Shown here piece by piece: positions 1-7,702 of a DNA stretch of 48,356 nt; the stretch's first letter is position 1; each line of letters begins with the position of its first letter. The position numbers and the translations under genes were made by a program. The stretch comes from Aeromonas bivalvium (GTDB taxonomy: Bacteria; Pseudomonadota; Gammaproteobacteria; Enterobacterales; Aeromonadaceae), in contig NZ_CDBT01000020.1 of assembly GCF_000819765.1 (NCBI RefSeq), positions 133,805-182,160 of the forward strand. The letters run 5' to 3'. The notes beneath the pieces were generated by a model. It was not told the DNA's origin, did no database searches, and saw only the letters and a program-made list of their open reading frames with translations.

Positions 1-1127
1 ATCAGGATCAGGGCGCCGAGCTGCCACTGCCAGGCGGCGGCGAAGTCACCGCTTGCGTGGTGCAGGCGGGCCGCCACCCAGGGGCCGGTGGCCGCCACCA
101 TGAAGCCGACTCCTTGCATCAGGGCGCAGAGGGCGCCCGCCCGGCGCGGGTCGGGCAGGTGATCCAGCGCAATCACCATGATGAGGGAGAAGCTCCCCCC
201 AAGCCCGGCGCCGCACAGCAGGCACCAGAGCAGGGGGGCGGCCTGGGGCGCGAGCCAGAGGCCGCCAAAGCCTGCCAGCTGCATGGCGATGGCCAGCGCC
301 ATCCAGGGCCGGCGGTCCAGCCGACCGGCTGCCAGCAGGGGCAGGCCAAGGCCGCTCGCGGTCTGGGCCAGGGCGAGCCAGGCCACCAGCTCGCCCCCTT
401 GCTGGGCGCTCCAGCCCGCCGCCATGTAGGCCGGTGCCAGCCAGGCCACGACGATGCCGTAGCCGCTGTTGATGATGCCAAAGCAGGCGATGAGCAGCCA
501 GGTACGGGGCAGGGGGAGCAGCCGCTGCTCCCCGGTGGGGGCGGGCGTGCTGGCCGGGGCAGGCAGGGGCACCCGCCAGGCCAGCCAGCCGAGGGCCAGC
601 AGCACCGGCAGGCCCCAGAGCGCCAGCGCCCGAGACCAGTCCAGATACTCGGCAAGGCGCGGGGTGAGCACGGCCCCGAGCGCCCCGCCCCCCATCATGC
701 AGGCGGAGAAGATCCCCATCACCAGGGGCACCTTTTGGGCGAACCCCTCCTTGATGAGGCCGGGCAGCACCCCCTGCACCAGGGCCGAGCCCAGCCCGCA
801 CAGGGCGGCGCTGGCGATGAGCAGGGCGCCGCTCGCCAGATCGACGCGCAGGGCGCTGCCAAGGGCGAGCAGCAGCAGGGCCGCCCCGAGCAGGGGGCGC
901 GGGCCCGTGCGACCCAGGAGTGCCGGGGTGAGCAGCACGCCGACCCCGATAAGCCAGAGGGGCAGCAGGGTGACCCAGGCCAGGGTATCCACCCCGAGGG
1001 CCAGCCTCGCGTCGATGCGAGGGGCCAGGGGGCCGATGGCGGTGAGGAAGGGGCGCAGGTTGAGGGCGATGAGGATCACCAGCACCAGCAAGGCGCCGCT
1101 GCCCGGGGGAAGGAGGCGCTTATGCAT
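1..1127 (-). CDS. MFS transporter, CynX/NimT type (C-terminus cut by window edge)
   Basis: The reading frame starts with ATG at 1127 and stays open to the window edge, giving at least 375 residues, so only a short C-terminal piece is missing. The N-terminus has a Lys/Arg start, a long hydrophobic helix and the segment NLRPFLTAIGPLAPRI, which is the characteristic first-helix region of the cyanate / 2-nitroimidazole MFS subfamily. The rest is strongly hydrophobic, as expected of a 12-helix inner-membrane transporter. Its start overlaps the end of the upstream deaminase gene by 8 bp, so the two are probably co-transcribed and translationally coupled. The substrate cannot be told from sequence: CynX-family members export or import small anionic or nitroaromatic compounds. 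Confidence is high for the family and low for the substrate. Confidence 0.85.
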   Translation of the reverse strand, partial: MHKRLLPPGSGALLVLVILIALNLRPFLTAIGPLAPRIDARLALGVDTLAWVTLLPLWLIGVGVLLTPALLGRTGPRPLLGAALLLLALGSALRVDLASGALLIASAALCGLGSALVQGVLPGLIKEGFAQKVPLVMGIFSACMMGGGALGAVLTPRLAEYLDWSRALALWGLPVLLALGWLAWRVPLPAPASTPAPTGEQRLLPLPRTWLLIACFGIINSGYGIVVAWLAPAYMAAGWSAQQGGELVAWLALAQTASGLGLPLLAAGRLDRRPWMALAIAMQLAGFGGLWLAPQAAPLLWCLLCGAGLGGSFSLIMVIALDHLPDPRRAGALCALMQGVGFMVAATGPWVAARLHHASGDFAAAWQWQLGALIL

Positions 1128-1623
1128 GGGGCATGGGACCGTAGAGGGTCTTTGCCGCGATGGGGCTCGCCAGCTTGATGAGGGGCAGGGGCGGCGGACA
1201 CAAGGGCAGGCGCAGGGCGGCGTAGGCGGCGCGGCTGTCAAAGCCGAAGGGGGCGGCATCCTCGTTGTCAAAGGCGTAGTAGACGGCGCTGATGCCGTTC
1301 ATCACCAATGCCGACAGGCACATGGGGCAGGGGTGCCCGCTGGCATAGACGATGGCCCCGGCCAGCGGCCCCTGGCGACTCCCTTCCCGCAGCGCTTCCA
1401 GCTCGGCGTGACGGGTGGGATCCCCCGCCTCCAGCATGCGGTTGACGGCGCTCGCCACCAGCCGGTTCTCCCTCACCAGCAGGGCGGCGAAGGGGCGCCC
1501 TCCTTGCTGACGATGGGTCAGGGCCAGGTGCAGGGCCTGCTCCAGCCACTCCTGATGGCTGGGGACCGAGGCGGCGGTGAGGGAGTCGAGGAGGCGGGCA
1601 CCGGAGTGGGGAGGCTGTGACAT
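1120..1623 (-). CDS. nucleoside/guanine deaminase-like zinc enzyme (CMP/dCMP deaminase fold)
   Basis: A 167-residue protein with the zinc-deaminase signature: His72-Ala-Glu74 (zinc ligand and catalytic proton shuttle) and Pro-Cys99-Pro-Met-Cys102 (two cysteine ligands). The segment GGRPFAALLV before the HAE motif is the usual substrate-side strand of the GuaD/TadA/CDA superfamily. Length and layout fit guanine-deaminase-like or nucleoside deaminases better than tRNA-editing TadA, because the flanking TadA RNA-binding residues are not obvious; this is a judgement, not proof. The family hydrolyses an exocyclic amine of a base or nucleoside in the cytoplasm. It is the first gene of a two-gene unit with the CynX-like transporter and is divergent from a LysR regulator, which may control both. 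Confidence 0.85.
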   Translation of the reverse strand: MSQPPHSGARLLDSLTAASVPSHQEWLEQALHLALTHRQQGGRPFAALLVRENRLVASAVNRMLEAGDPTRHAELEALREGSRQGPLAGAIVYASGHPCPMCLSALVMNGISAVYYAFDNEDAAPFGFDSRAAYAALRLPLCPPPLPLIKLASPIAAKTLYGPMPHA

Positions 1624-1675
1624 GGGTTCATCCTGGGAGAATAGGGGGTGACGGCAGCCTAACGGGCTCGCAAGT

Positions 1676-1692
1676 CATTTGGAAATTAAATG
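1676..1692. promoter_or_regulatory. candidate LysR operator (CATTT-N7-AAATG)
   Basis: An inverted repeat CATTT-N7-AAATG lies in the 110-bp AT-rich gap between the deaminase and the divergent LysR gene. It has the T-N11-A geometry common for LysR-family sites and could serve both directions. Position and symmetry are seen; binding is inferred. Confidence 0.4.
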
Positions 1693-1734
1693 ATAAAATG
1701 ACTTTCAGTGGTTTTATAAATGGAGAATCCCCCC

Positions 1735-2589
1735 ATGGAGCGACCCTTGCTGGATCCCCAATTGCTGCAGAGCTTTGTCGCCATCGTCGAGACCGGCAGC
1801 TTTACCCGCGCCGCCGAGCGCGTCCACCTTACCCAGTCCACCCTGAGCCAGCAGATGCGCCGTCTGGAGCAGCAGCTTGGCTGCACCCTGCTCGACCGAT
1901 CCGCTCGCCAGGTGGTGACCACGGCCCAGGGGGAGACACTGCTCGGGCTGGCGCGCCGCATCCTGGGGCTGCTGGCCCGGGCGGGGGAGCGGGTGAGCGA
2001 GGCGAGCCACCCCCTGCGCCTCGGGGTGCCTGAGGATTTTGCCGCGGGCGCCATGACCCCTGTGCTGGCCGCCTTCGCCCGCGCGCACCCGCAGGTGAGG
2101 CTGGAGGTGCAAAGCGATCTCAGCCACGCCCTGTGGCAGGCGTTCGAAGGGGGGGAACTGGATATTGCTCTCATCAAGCAGGGGCGCGGCCAGGGGGAGC
2201 CCATCACCCGCTGGCGCGAGCCCCTGGCCTGGGTCGACAGCCGGGAGTGGCCCGCCGCCGGGCGCGATCCTGTTCCCCTGGTGGTGTTTCCAAGCGAGGG
2301 GCTCTATCGACGCCAGATGACCGACGCCCTGGATGCCGAGGGGATCCCCTGGCGCATCGCCTACGTGAGCGCCAGCCTCGCCAGCCTACAAGGGGCGGTG
2401 AGCGCGGGGATCGGGGTCAGCCTACTGCCGGCGCGCCTGCTGCAACCGGATCAGGTGGCGCTGGCTCACTGGCCCGCAGTGCGCCCTGTGGAGCTGGCCC
2501 TGCACCAGGGGCCGGGCACGAGCGAGCCCCTCGCCCGGCTGGGGGAGGCCCTTATGGCGCTCTGTGACGAGGTGATGGGGCCGAGGTAG
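1735..2589 (+). CDS. LysR-family transcriptional regulator
   Basis: A 284-residue protein with an N-terminal winged helix-turn-helix (about residues 4-62, including FTRAAERVHLTQSTLSQQ) followed by a periplasmic-binding-like effector domain (about 88-280). ATG 1735 is preferred over the in-frame ATG at 1720 because GGAGA at 1722-1726 lies about 8 bases before it. LysR proteins usually regulate the divergently transcribed neighbour, here the deaminase and CynX-type transporter, in response to a small ligand. The ligand is unknown. Family assignment is secure; the regulatory target is inferred from position. Confidence 0.9.
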   Translation: MERPLLDPQLLQSFVAIVETGSFTRAAERVHLTQSTLSQQMRRLEQQLGCTLLDRSARQVVTTAQGETLLGLARRILGLLARAGERVSEASHPLRLGVPEDFAAGAMTPVLAAFARAHPQVRLEVQSDLSHALWQAFEGGELDIALIKQGRGQGEPITRWREPLAWVDSREWPAAGRDPVPLVVFPSEGLYRRQMTDALDAEGIPWRIAYVSASLASLQGAVSAGIGVSLLPARLLQPDQVALAHWPAVRPVELALHQGPGTSEPLARLGEALMALCDEVMGPR

Positions 2590-2618
2590 CCCGGCCCCCC
2601 GGCCCGGGCGTTCAGGGG

Positions 2619-3086
2619 TCAGGCCAGGGCCTGTTTTGGCACCACGGCGAGCCAGATCTCCACCTCGCCGCTGCCGGTGGCGGCGTCAAAGCGGGCGCCG
2701 TAGCGCTCGAAATCCGGCTTGTGGGCAGATTGATAGTCAGATTGCGCGAGCCAGTCCAGCGCACTCTGCCAGGTCTGGGGCAGGGCCGAGACATGGCCGA
2801 GATGGCGGAAGATGGCGTAGGTCTGGGGCTCGATGCGCATCCGCCCGAATGTCTTGGGCAGCGCCTCCAGGGCGGCGACCTCCACCCCGCACAGGTATTC
2901 GCAGTGGGTGTCGGTAGCGGCGCAGATGACGCCAAAGGCGTGCTCGCCCAGCTGCCCCGGCAGGGGGAGCAGGGCGCTGAAGTCGCGCCACTGGCCGCCG
3001 AAGTCCCCCTGCTCGAAGGGGTGGTGACGGCGCAGGCCGGCCAGCTGCATGGCGCGGCCTTGTTCGAAGCGAATGGGTGCTGACAT
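2619..3086 (-). CDS. GyrI-like / AraC effector-binding-domain protein
   Basis: A 155-residue stand-alone GyrI-like small-molecule-binding domain of the SbmC/Rob C-terminal type, with no DNA-binding domain. Typical segments are the central CEYLCGVEV strand and the following RMRIEPQTYAIFRHLGHV strand, which match the GyrI fold where the effector pocket forms. The start at 3086 is chosen because AGGAGG lies 4 bases upstream on this strand; the frame extends further upstream but without a usable site and across another gene. The gene follows a ybaM-like gene by 22 bp, so both are likely on one mRNA. Members of this family bind hydrophobic ligands or protect gyrase; no specific role can be assigned here. 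Confidence 0.85.
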   Translation of the reverse strand: MSAPIRFEQGRAMQLAGLRRHHPFEQGDFGGQWRDFSALLPLPGQLGEHAFGVICAATDTHCEYLCGVEVAALEALPKTFGRMRIEPQTYAIFRHLGHVSALPQTWQSALDWLAQSDYQSAHKPDFERYGARFDAATGSGEVEIWLAVVPKQALA

Positions 3087-3108
3087 GGTACCTCCTGCGG
3101 GAGAGAGA

Positions 3109-3264
3109 TCAGGACTCCCGACCTTCCTCGAGCTTGCGCTCATAATCCCGGCGAACGATGGCGAGTGCCGCCAGGGCGAGCGCGGGGGCGATGTGGTTGG
3201 TTTCCAGCAGTTCAATCAGATCCACCGCGAGCTGGACCTCGGGTGGTGCAGTTTCCAGGGACAT
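3109..3264 (-). CDS. ybaM: YbaM-like small protein (DUF2496 family)
   Basis: A 51-residue reading frame starting [20 protein letters not shown] and ending KLEEGRES. It matches my recollection of the Escherichia coli YbaM / DUF2496 family over most of its length, including the AVDLI-LLE core and the conserved [11 protein letters not shown] region. The protein is a short acidic helical polypeptide without a signal peptide or membrane segment; function is unknown. It is easily missed by length cut-offs. No strong ribosome-binding site is seen (only GAG about 12 bases upstream). It sits 22 bp before the GyrI-like gene on the same strand. Confidence rests on the family match. Confidence 0.8.
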   Translation of the reverse strand: MSLETAPPEVQLAVDLIELLETNHIAPALALAALAIVRRDYERKLEEGRES

Positions 3265-3321
3265 CTTGGTTTCTCAAGGGCAAGGGGGGTCGCCATTATA
3301 GCGCCCGGCGCTGCGAAGACA

Positions 3322-3341
3322 CGCCCCGGCTGCCCGGGGCG
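3322..3341 (-). terminator. GC-rich hairpin after the thioesterase gene
   Basis: Perfect 8-bp arms CGCCCCGG and CCGGGGCG with a 4-base loop, 8 bases beyond the thioesterase stop codon on the minus strand. The following sequence (TGTCTT) is only a poor U tract, so termination may be partial. Confidence 0.5.
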
Positions 3342-3348
3342 GGATGGG

Positions 3349-3816
3349 TCACATGTGCTGGCGCATCTCCTTGTCCAGCTCCTCGCGCAGGGCCATCAGC
3401 TTCTTGGCGTACTGCTGCAAGCTCAGATCGCTCTCGCTCACCGGCTGCCACTGGGGCACAGGGGTGGGTTTGCCGTGCTCGTCCATGGCCACGAAGATGA
3501 TGATGCAGTGGGTGGTCTTGTGGCGCTCGGGGTCTGTGGGGTGGCGGCTGTAGACATCCACCGCCAGGTGCATGCTGGTGGTGCCTGTGTGGATCACCTT
3601 GGCGTGCACTTCCACCAGCTGGCCTATCTGGATGGGGCGCAAGAAGCGGATGCCCCCCACATAGACGGTGACGGCATAACCGCCACACCAGCCGGCGGCG
3701 CAGGCGTAGCCAGCCTGATCGATCCACTTCATCACCATGCCGCCATGGACCTTGCCGCCGAAGTTGACGTCGGCGGGCTCGGCGAGAAATTGCAGGGTCA
3801 GTTCACGGGCGCTCAT
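3349..3816 (-). CDS. acyl-CoA thioesterase, hotdog fold (YciA-like)
   Basis: A 155-residue single hotdog-domain protein. The segment around residues 17-35 (NFGGKVHGGMVMKWIDQAG) is the hotdog helix with the active-site Asp of the YciA/BACH group, and GIRFLRPIQIGQLVEV is the conserved following strand. The enzyme hydrolyses acyl-CoA to free acid and CoA in the cytoplasm; this subgroup usually prefers short- to medium-chain substrates. The C-terminal 30 residues form a charged, probably coiled helix not present in E. coli YciA. It appears monocistronic, with a GC-rich hairpin immediately downstream. The substrate range is not predictable from sequence. Confidence 0.87.
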   Translation of the reverse strand: MSARELTLQFLAEPADVNFGGKVHGGMVMKWIDQAGYACAAGWCGGYAVTVYVGGIRFLRPIQIGQLVEVHAKVIHTGTTSMHLAVDVYSRHPTDPERHKTTHCIIIFVAMDEHGKPTPVPQWQPVSESDLSLQQYAKKLMALREELDKEMRQHM

Positions 3817-3890
3817 GGTACTTCCTTCTCTTTGTGTGTCACGCAGGGGCGAGGTGCTCGTCTGCCAGACGGGCCCTGGCCTGCTCCGGT

Positions 3891-4733
3891 TTATCTGGAT
3901 GGGGAGGGGCGCCCCCTTATGGTCAGGGCTATGCCCCCCAGTATGGCCAGGGAGGACAATAACAGTCGCAGCGACCAGGACTCATCCAACCAGAGCATCC
4001 CGGCCAGGGCGGCCAGCGGGGGCACCAGCAGCTGGACGCTGGCGGCCAGGGTGCGGCCAAGGTGGGGCAATACCTTGTACCAGAGCGCATAGCCGAGCCC
4101 GGAGGCCAGCGCCCCCGAGGCCAGGGCGTAGCCGATGGCGGCCGGGCTGGCCTGCAACTGCCCGAGCAGTAGATAGAGCAGAGCGGCGGGCAGGCTGGCG
4201 CGCAGAAAGTGGCCGGCATTGGCGGCGATGGGATCGCCAAAGCGCGAGGCTCGCAGGGTATAGCCGGCCCAGGCGATGCCGGCCGCCACCATCAGGGCTG
4301 CCCCCAGCGGATCCGGCGCCGTGATGCCGGGCAGCAGCAGGAAGATGACGCCTCCCATGGCGAGCAGCAGGCCCAGCCACTGGCGTGGCGGCAGCCGTTC
4401 TCCCCGCAGCAGGGGCGGCGCCAGCATGCTGAGCTGGACGGCGGCAAACAGCAGCAGGGCCCCCGTGCCTGCCGTCAGGGTCAGATAGGCGAACGAGAAG
4501 GCGGCGCCGTAGACAATGAGGGCGAGGGCGCCGCCCCAGTCCCCTTGCCGGGGGGATTGGCGCCGGGCCGAACAGAGCAGCACCAGTATCAGGGCGCCGC
4601 TGGTCAGGCGTAGCAGGGTAAACAGAGCCGGATCCATCCGCTCTTCGAACAGGGCGAGGCGACAGAGCACAGAGTTGGCGGCGAACGCCATCAGGGTCAG
4701 CAGGGTCAGCAGCAGCAGGCGGGGCAGGGGCAT
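3891..4733 (-). CDS. EamA/DMT-family transporter
   Basis: A 280-residue protein with about ten hydrophobic helices arranged as two EamA repeats (about residues 5-135 and 145-275), the standard drug/metabolite transporter layout. The second repeat carries SVQLLVPPLAALAGMLWLDE, typical of the conserved helix 8-9 region. An inner-membrane carrier, probably exporting amino acids or other metabolites, but the substrate is unknown. ATG 4733 is preceded by AGGTG; an ATG four bases upstream is out of frame. The gene stands divergent from the YebE-like gene with a 63-bp spacer. Confidence 0.88.
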   Translation of the reverse strand: MPLPRLLLLTLLTLMAFAANSVLCRLALFEERMDPALFTLLRLTSGALILVLLCSARRQSPRQGDWGGALALIVYGAAFSFAYLTLTAGTGALLLFAAVQLSMLAPPLLRGERLPPRQWLGLLLAMGGVIFLLLPGITAPDPLGAALMVAAGIAWAGYTLRASRFGDPIAANAGHFLRASLPAALLYLLLGQLQASPAAIGYALASGALASGLGYALWYKVLPHLGRTLAASVQLLVPPLAALAGMLWLDESWSLRLLLSSLAILGGIALTIRGRPSPSR

Positions 4734-4796
4734 CCATTCACCTTGAGTTCAGAGGAGGCGGCACAGCATGGAACCTCATGCCAATGAGGAGGCCCC

Positions 4797-5450
4797 ATGA
4801 AACAGATGCTGGAGCAATTGATGGGAGCTGGCAAGGGCTGGCTCAACGATGGTGGTGACAGCCGCAAGGCCCAGATGAAGGGCATGGCCCAGGGGGGGCT
4901 GGCGGCCGGGGCCATGGCGCTGCTGCTTGGCAACAAGAAGATGCGCAAATATGGCACCAAGGTCGCGGCGGTGGGGGGGGCGGCGGCCCTCGGCGGGTTG
5001 GCCTACAAGCTCTACCAGGACTGGCAGCAGAACCAGAGTGCGCCTGCGGCCGGCACGCCCCATCCCCTCAATGAGCTGGCGGGGGCCGAACTGGATGCCC
5101 GCGCCAATCTGCTGGTGCGTGCCATGGTGGCGGCGGCCCGGGCCGACGGCCACATAGATGCCGATGAGCGCCAGAAGATACAGCAATACCTGACCGAGCA
5201 GGGCCAACCCGATGCCGCCCGCTGGATTGACGCCGAGCTGGCCCGCCCCCTTGATCCCCAGGCCCTGGCCCGGGAAGTGACCGACATGGAGCAGGCCACC
5301 GAGGTCTATCTCGCCTCCCTGCTCACCGTCGAGGTGGATCACTTCATGGAGCGCGGCTATCTCGACGAGCTGGCCCGCGCCCTGAAACTCGATGACAACC
5401 TGAAAACCAGCATAGAGCGCCAGGTGGCCCAGCTGGGGGCGCCAGCCTGA
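4797..5450 (+). CDS. yebE: YebE-like inner-membrane protein (DUF533, TerB-like)
   Basis: A 217-residue protein. Residues about 25-75 hold a Gly/Ala-rich hydrophobic stretch including AAGAMALLLGNKKMRKYG, a feature of the DUF533/YebE family, and residues about 95-210 form a TerB-like helical domain with the acidic ADGHIDADERQ motif that can bind metal. GAGGAG lies just before ATG 4797. YebE homologues are envelope-stress-associated (Cpx-type) proteins of unknown biochemical role; the name is by family resemblance. It is followed by a strong palindromic terminator, so it is likely monocistronic. Confidence 0.8.
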   Translation: MKQMLEQLMGAGKGWLNDGGDSRKAQMKGMAQGGLAAGAMALLLGNKKMRKYGTKVAAVGGAAALGGLAYKLYQDWQQNQSAPAAGTPHPLNELAGAELDARANLLVRAMVAAARADGHIDADERQKIQQYLTEQGQPDAARWIDAELARPLDPQALAREVTDMEQATEVYLASLLTVEVDHFMERGYLDELARALKLDDNLKTSIERQVAQLGAPA

Positions 5451-5476
5451 CGCCTCTTTGTCAGCCCCATGGTTAG

Positions 5477-5498
5477 CAAGGCCCCGTACGGGGCCTTG
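5477..5498 (+). terminator. palindromic terminator after the YebE-like gene
   Basis: A perfect 22-bp palindrome (arms CAAGGCCCCGT / ACGGGGCCTTG) followed by TTCATT, 27 bases after the stop codon. A related stem recurs at 6129-6151. Confidence 0.7.
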
Positions 5499-5540
5499 TT
5501 CATTGGTGGCCATTGGTGTGATCTGGCACCAGGAAAGGAT

Positions 5541-5570
5541 ACGTTTGACCCTTTACCATGGTGCAAACGT
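5541..5570. promoter_or_regulatory. inverted repeat ACGTTTG-N16-CAAACGT before the GNAT gene
   Basis: Seven-base inverted arms ACGTTTG and CAAACGT separated by 16 bases, about 70 bp upstream of the acetyltransferase start. The size suits a dimeric regulator, but no regulator is recognised. Symmetry is seen; function is a guess. Confidence 0.3.
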
Positions 5571-5641
5571 CCCTGTGACCCGCCCTTTCCCCGGGCCTGC
5601 GGGGTCAGCTAGTTCACCAAATGCAACGCAAGGAGCCGCCA

Positions 5642-6100
5642 TTGGAGATACGCAAGGCAACCGAGCAGGATCTCGACGCCATCGTCGAACTGGATCGGCA
5701 GATAGGACAGATCCACTTCGAACAGGTGCCCGAGGTGTTCTGCGCTCCCTCTTCCCGGCAGCGGGGGTTTCTGCTGGACGCCATCCAGAGCGAAGGGCGG
5801 CTGTTTTGTGTCGCCCTGGTGGAGGGATGGGTGGTGGGGTTTCTGAGCGCCCGGATCGACATCAATGAAACCGTCCCGTTTCTCACCACGCTGCCCGTCT
5901 GCCGCATCACCACTCTGGTGGTGGATGAGCAGCACAGATCCCGGGGCATAGGCCGGGCGCTGATCGCCCATTGTGACGACTGGGCCAAGGCCCATGATGC
6001 CAGCCAGCTCAAGCTGGAGGTCATGTCATTCAATGCGCGGGCCAGATCGCTCTACGAGTCCCTTGGCTTCAAGCGTCAGTCCGAGATCTACGCCAGATAA
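5642..6100 (+). CDS. GNAT-family N-acetyltransferase
   Basis: A 152-residue acetyltransferase starting (M)EIRKATEQDLDAIVELD. Motif A of the GNAT fold (RSRGIGRALI, about residues 106-115) binds the acetyl-CoA pyrophosphate, and the C-terminal NARARSLYESLGF is the conserved motif-B helix. The start is taken as TTG 5642 because AAGGAG lies 6 bases before it; an in-frame ATG at 5621 would add seven residues but has no ribosome-binding site and lies upstream of that AAGGAG. The substrate is unknown; single-domain GNATs of this size act on amino groups of small molecules or proteins. It ends facing the mocR-type gene. Confidence 0.85.
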   Translation: MEIRKATEQDLDAIVELDRQIGQIHFEQVPEVFCAPSSRQRGFLLDAIQSEGRLFCVALVEGWVVGFLSARIDINETVPFLTTLPVCRITTLVVDEQHRSRGIGRALIAHCDDWAKAHDASQLKLEVMSFNARARSLYESLGFKRQSEIYAR

Positions 6101-6128
6101 GGCTCCCCTATTGCGGCGAGCCCGCCCG

Positions 6129-6151
6129 CAAGGCCCCGTCATGGGGCCTTG
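6129..6151. terminator. bidirectional terminator overlapping the mocR-type stop codon
   Basis: Arms CAAGGCCCC and GGGGCCTTG around a 5-base loop. The stem includes the last codons and stop of the minus-strand regulator gene and lies 28 bases after the acetyltransferase stop, so it probably serves both convergent genes. Confidence 0.65.
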
Positions 6152-7581
6152 TCGCTTCCGGCATCCTGCTGGGGGGCGAGCTGTTGCTGGACCAGGGCCG
6201 CCAGCTCGGCAAGGGCCGCCTCCAGCGCCGGGCTCCAGGGGTGGGAGCTGTTGAGTCGCAGGCAGTGGTTGTGCTGGCCCTGGCTGGAGAACAGGGCCCC
6301 GGGGGCCAACGAGAAGCCGCTGGCCAGCGCCTGGGCATAGAGGGCCCGGCTGTCGAGGCGCGCGTCGAATGTCAGCCAGAGGAAGTAGCCGCCGTCCGGG
6401 GTCGAGATATGTACCTCGTCCTGGAAGAGGCGCAGCAGGGCCGCCCGCATCTGCTGCTGGCGCTGGGCCAGGGTGTGGCGCAGACGGCGAAAGTGGGCAT
6501 CCACCCCGCCCTGGCGCAGCATGTCGGCGAGCGCCAGCTGGCTCGGCACATTGGTGGACAGGGTCGACATCAGTTGCAGGCGCTGGATGCGCTCGGCGTG
6601 GCGCTTCGTCACCACCCAGCCGACCCGAAAGCCCGGCGCCAGGCACTTGGTCCAGGAGCCGCACAGCAGGCTGTCGCCCCGGGCATCCCAATGGGTGATG
6701 GGCCTTGGCCGCTCGCGCCCGAAGTAGAGCTCTGCATAGACGTCGTCCTCCACCAGAGGCACCTCATGGGCGTTGAGCAACGCCATCAGTCCCTGCTTGT
6801 GGCCATCCGGCATGGTGTGACCGAGGGGATGCTGGACGTTGCCCATCAGCCAGCACGCCTTGATGGGGCGCTGGGCGAGGGCCTCCTCCAGCAGGGCGAG
6901 ATCGATGCCCACCCCGGGGATCACGGGTATTTCCACCACCTTGAGCTTGAGCCGCTCTATGGCCTGCAGGGCGCCGTAGAAGGTGGGGGACTCCACCACC
7001 ACCCAGTCCCCGGGCTCGGTCAGCACCTGCAAGCTTAAGGAGAGCGCCTCCATGGCGCCCGTGGTGATGATGATCTGCTGGGGATCCACCGCCATTCCCT
7101 CGCTGGCGTAACGCTGGGCGATGGCGCGGCGCAGCGCCTCGTTGCCGGGAGGCAGATCTGCCACCGTGCTGAAGGGGTCGAGGCGGCGCATGCAGCTTGC
7201 CAGGGCCCGGCCGAGCTGGGGGTGGGGGAAGAGGGCGGGATCCGCCACCGCGAGCCCCAGTGGCACCAGCTCCCGGGACTTGCTCGCCTGCAACACCTCG
7301 AACACCAGATCGTTGATGTCCACCGAGCCGCTGTAGCGGGCCTGCTGGGCCGTGCCGGCGGGCAGCGGGGAGGTGGCGGCCTTGACGTAGTAGCCGGACT
7401 GGGGCCTGGCCAGGATGAGGCCGCGGCTTTCCAGCAGCTGATAGGCCTGCAGCACCGTCATGGGGCTCAAATGATGGGTCTTGCAGCTCTGGCGGATGGA
7501 GGGGATGCGCTCCCCTGGCTGCCAGAGGCCGCTCTCTATCTGCTGCTGCAACAAGGCAGCCAGCTGACCGTAACGGGACAT
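6139..7581 (-). CDS. MocR-type regulator (GntR HTH fused to PLP aminotransferase domain)
   Basis: A 480-residue fusion. Residues about 1-70 are a GntR winged helix (QPGERIPSIRQ and SPMTVLQAYQLLESRG are diagnostic), followed by a fold-type I aminotransferase-like domain. Lys312 in GSWTKCLAPGFRVGW is the expected pyridoxal-phosphate lysine, so the cofactor site looks intact. MocR proteins bind DNA as dimers and sense PLP adducts or amino compounds. ATG 7581 is chosen over 7641 because the longer form would cover the gene's own promoter and operators. It is divergent from cydABX, which may be a target, but autorepression is the better-supported inference because operator half-sites overlap its promoter. 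Confidence 0.9.
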   Translation of the reverse strand: MSRYGQLAALLQQQIESGLWQPGERIPSIRQSCKTHHLSPMTVLQAYQLLESRGLILARPQSGYYVKAATSPLPAGTAQQARYSGSVDINDLVFEVLQASKSRELVPLGLAVADPALFPHPQLGRALASCMRRLDPFSTVADLPPGNEALRRAIAQRYASEGMAVDPQQIIITTGAMEALSLSLQVLTEPGDWVVVESPTFYGALQAIERLKLKVVEIPVIPGVGIDLALLEEALAQRPIKACWLMGNVQHPLGHTMPDGHKQGLMALLNAHEVPLVEDDVYAELYFGRERPRPITHWDARGDSLLCGSWTKCLAPGFRVGWVVTKRHAERIQRLQLMSTLSTNVPSQLALADMLRQGGVDAHFRRLRHTLAQRQQQMRAALLRLFQDEVHISTPDGGYFLWLTFDARLDSRALYAQALASGFSLAPGALFSSQGQHNHCLRLNSSHPWSPALEAALAELAALVQQQLAPQQDAGSDKAP

Positions 7582-7594
7582 GGTGTGGCCTAAA

Positions 7595-7641
7595 CTGTTA
7601 TAGGTGGATTTCACTATAACTGCATCTGTTATAGGTGTCAT
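7595..7641 (-). promoter_or_regulatory. mocR-type promoter with three operator half-sites
   Basis: Direct repeats CTGTTATAGGTG at 7595-7606 and 7626-7637 are exactly 31 bp apart (three helical turns). An inverted partial copy CACTATAAC lies between them at 7612-7620. On the minus strand a promoter ATGACA (7641-7636), 17-bp spacer, TATAGT (7618-7613) is embedded in the array, so a bound regulator would block its own transcription. Repeats and promoter elements are seen; binding by the adjacent MocR protein is inferred. Confidence 0.65.
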
Positions 7642-7702
7642 GGCACGTGTTGTACTTAACGGGCGAAAACCTGCCTGTTAAATGCAACATAGAGAGTCAT
7701 GC

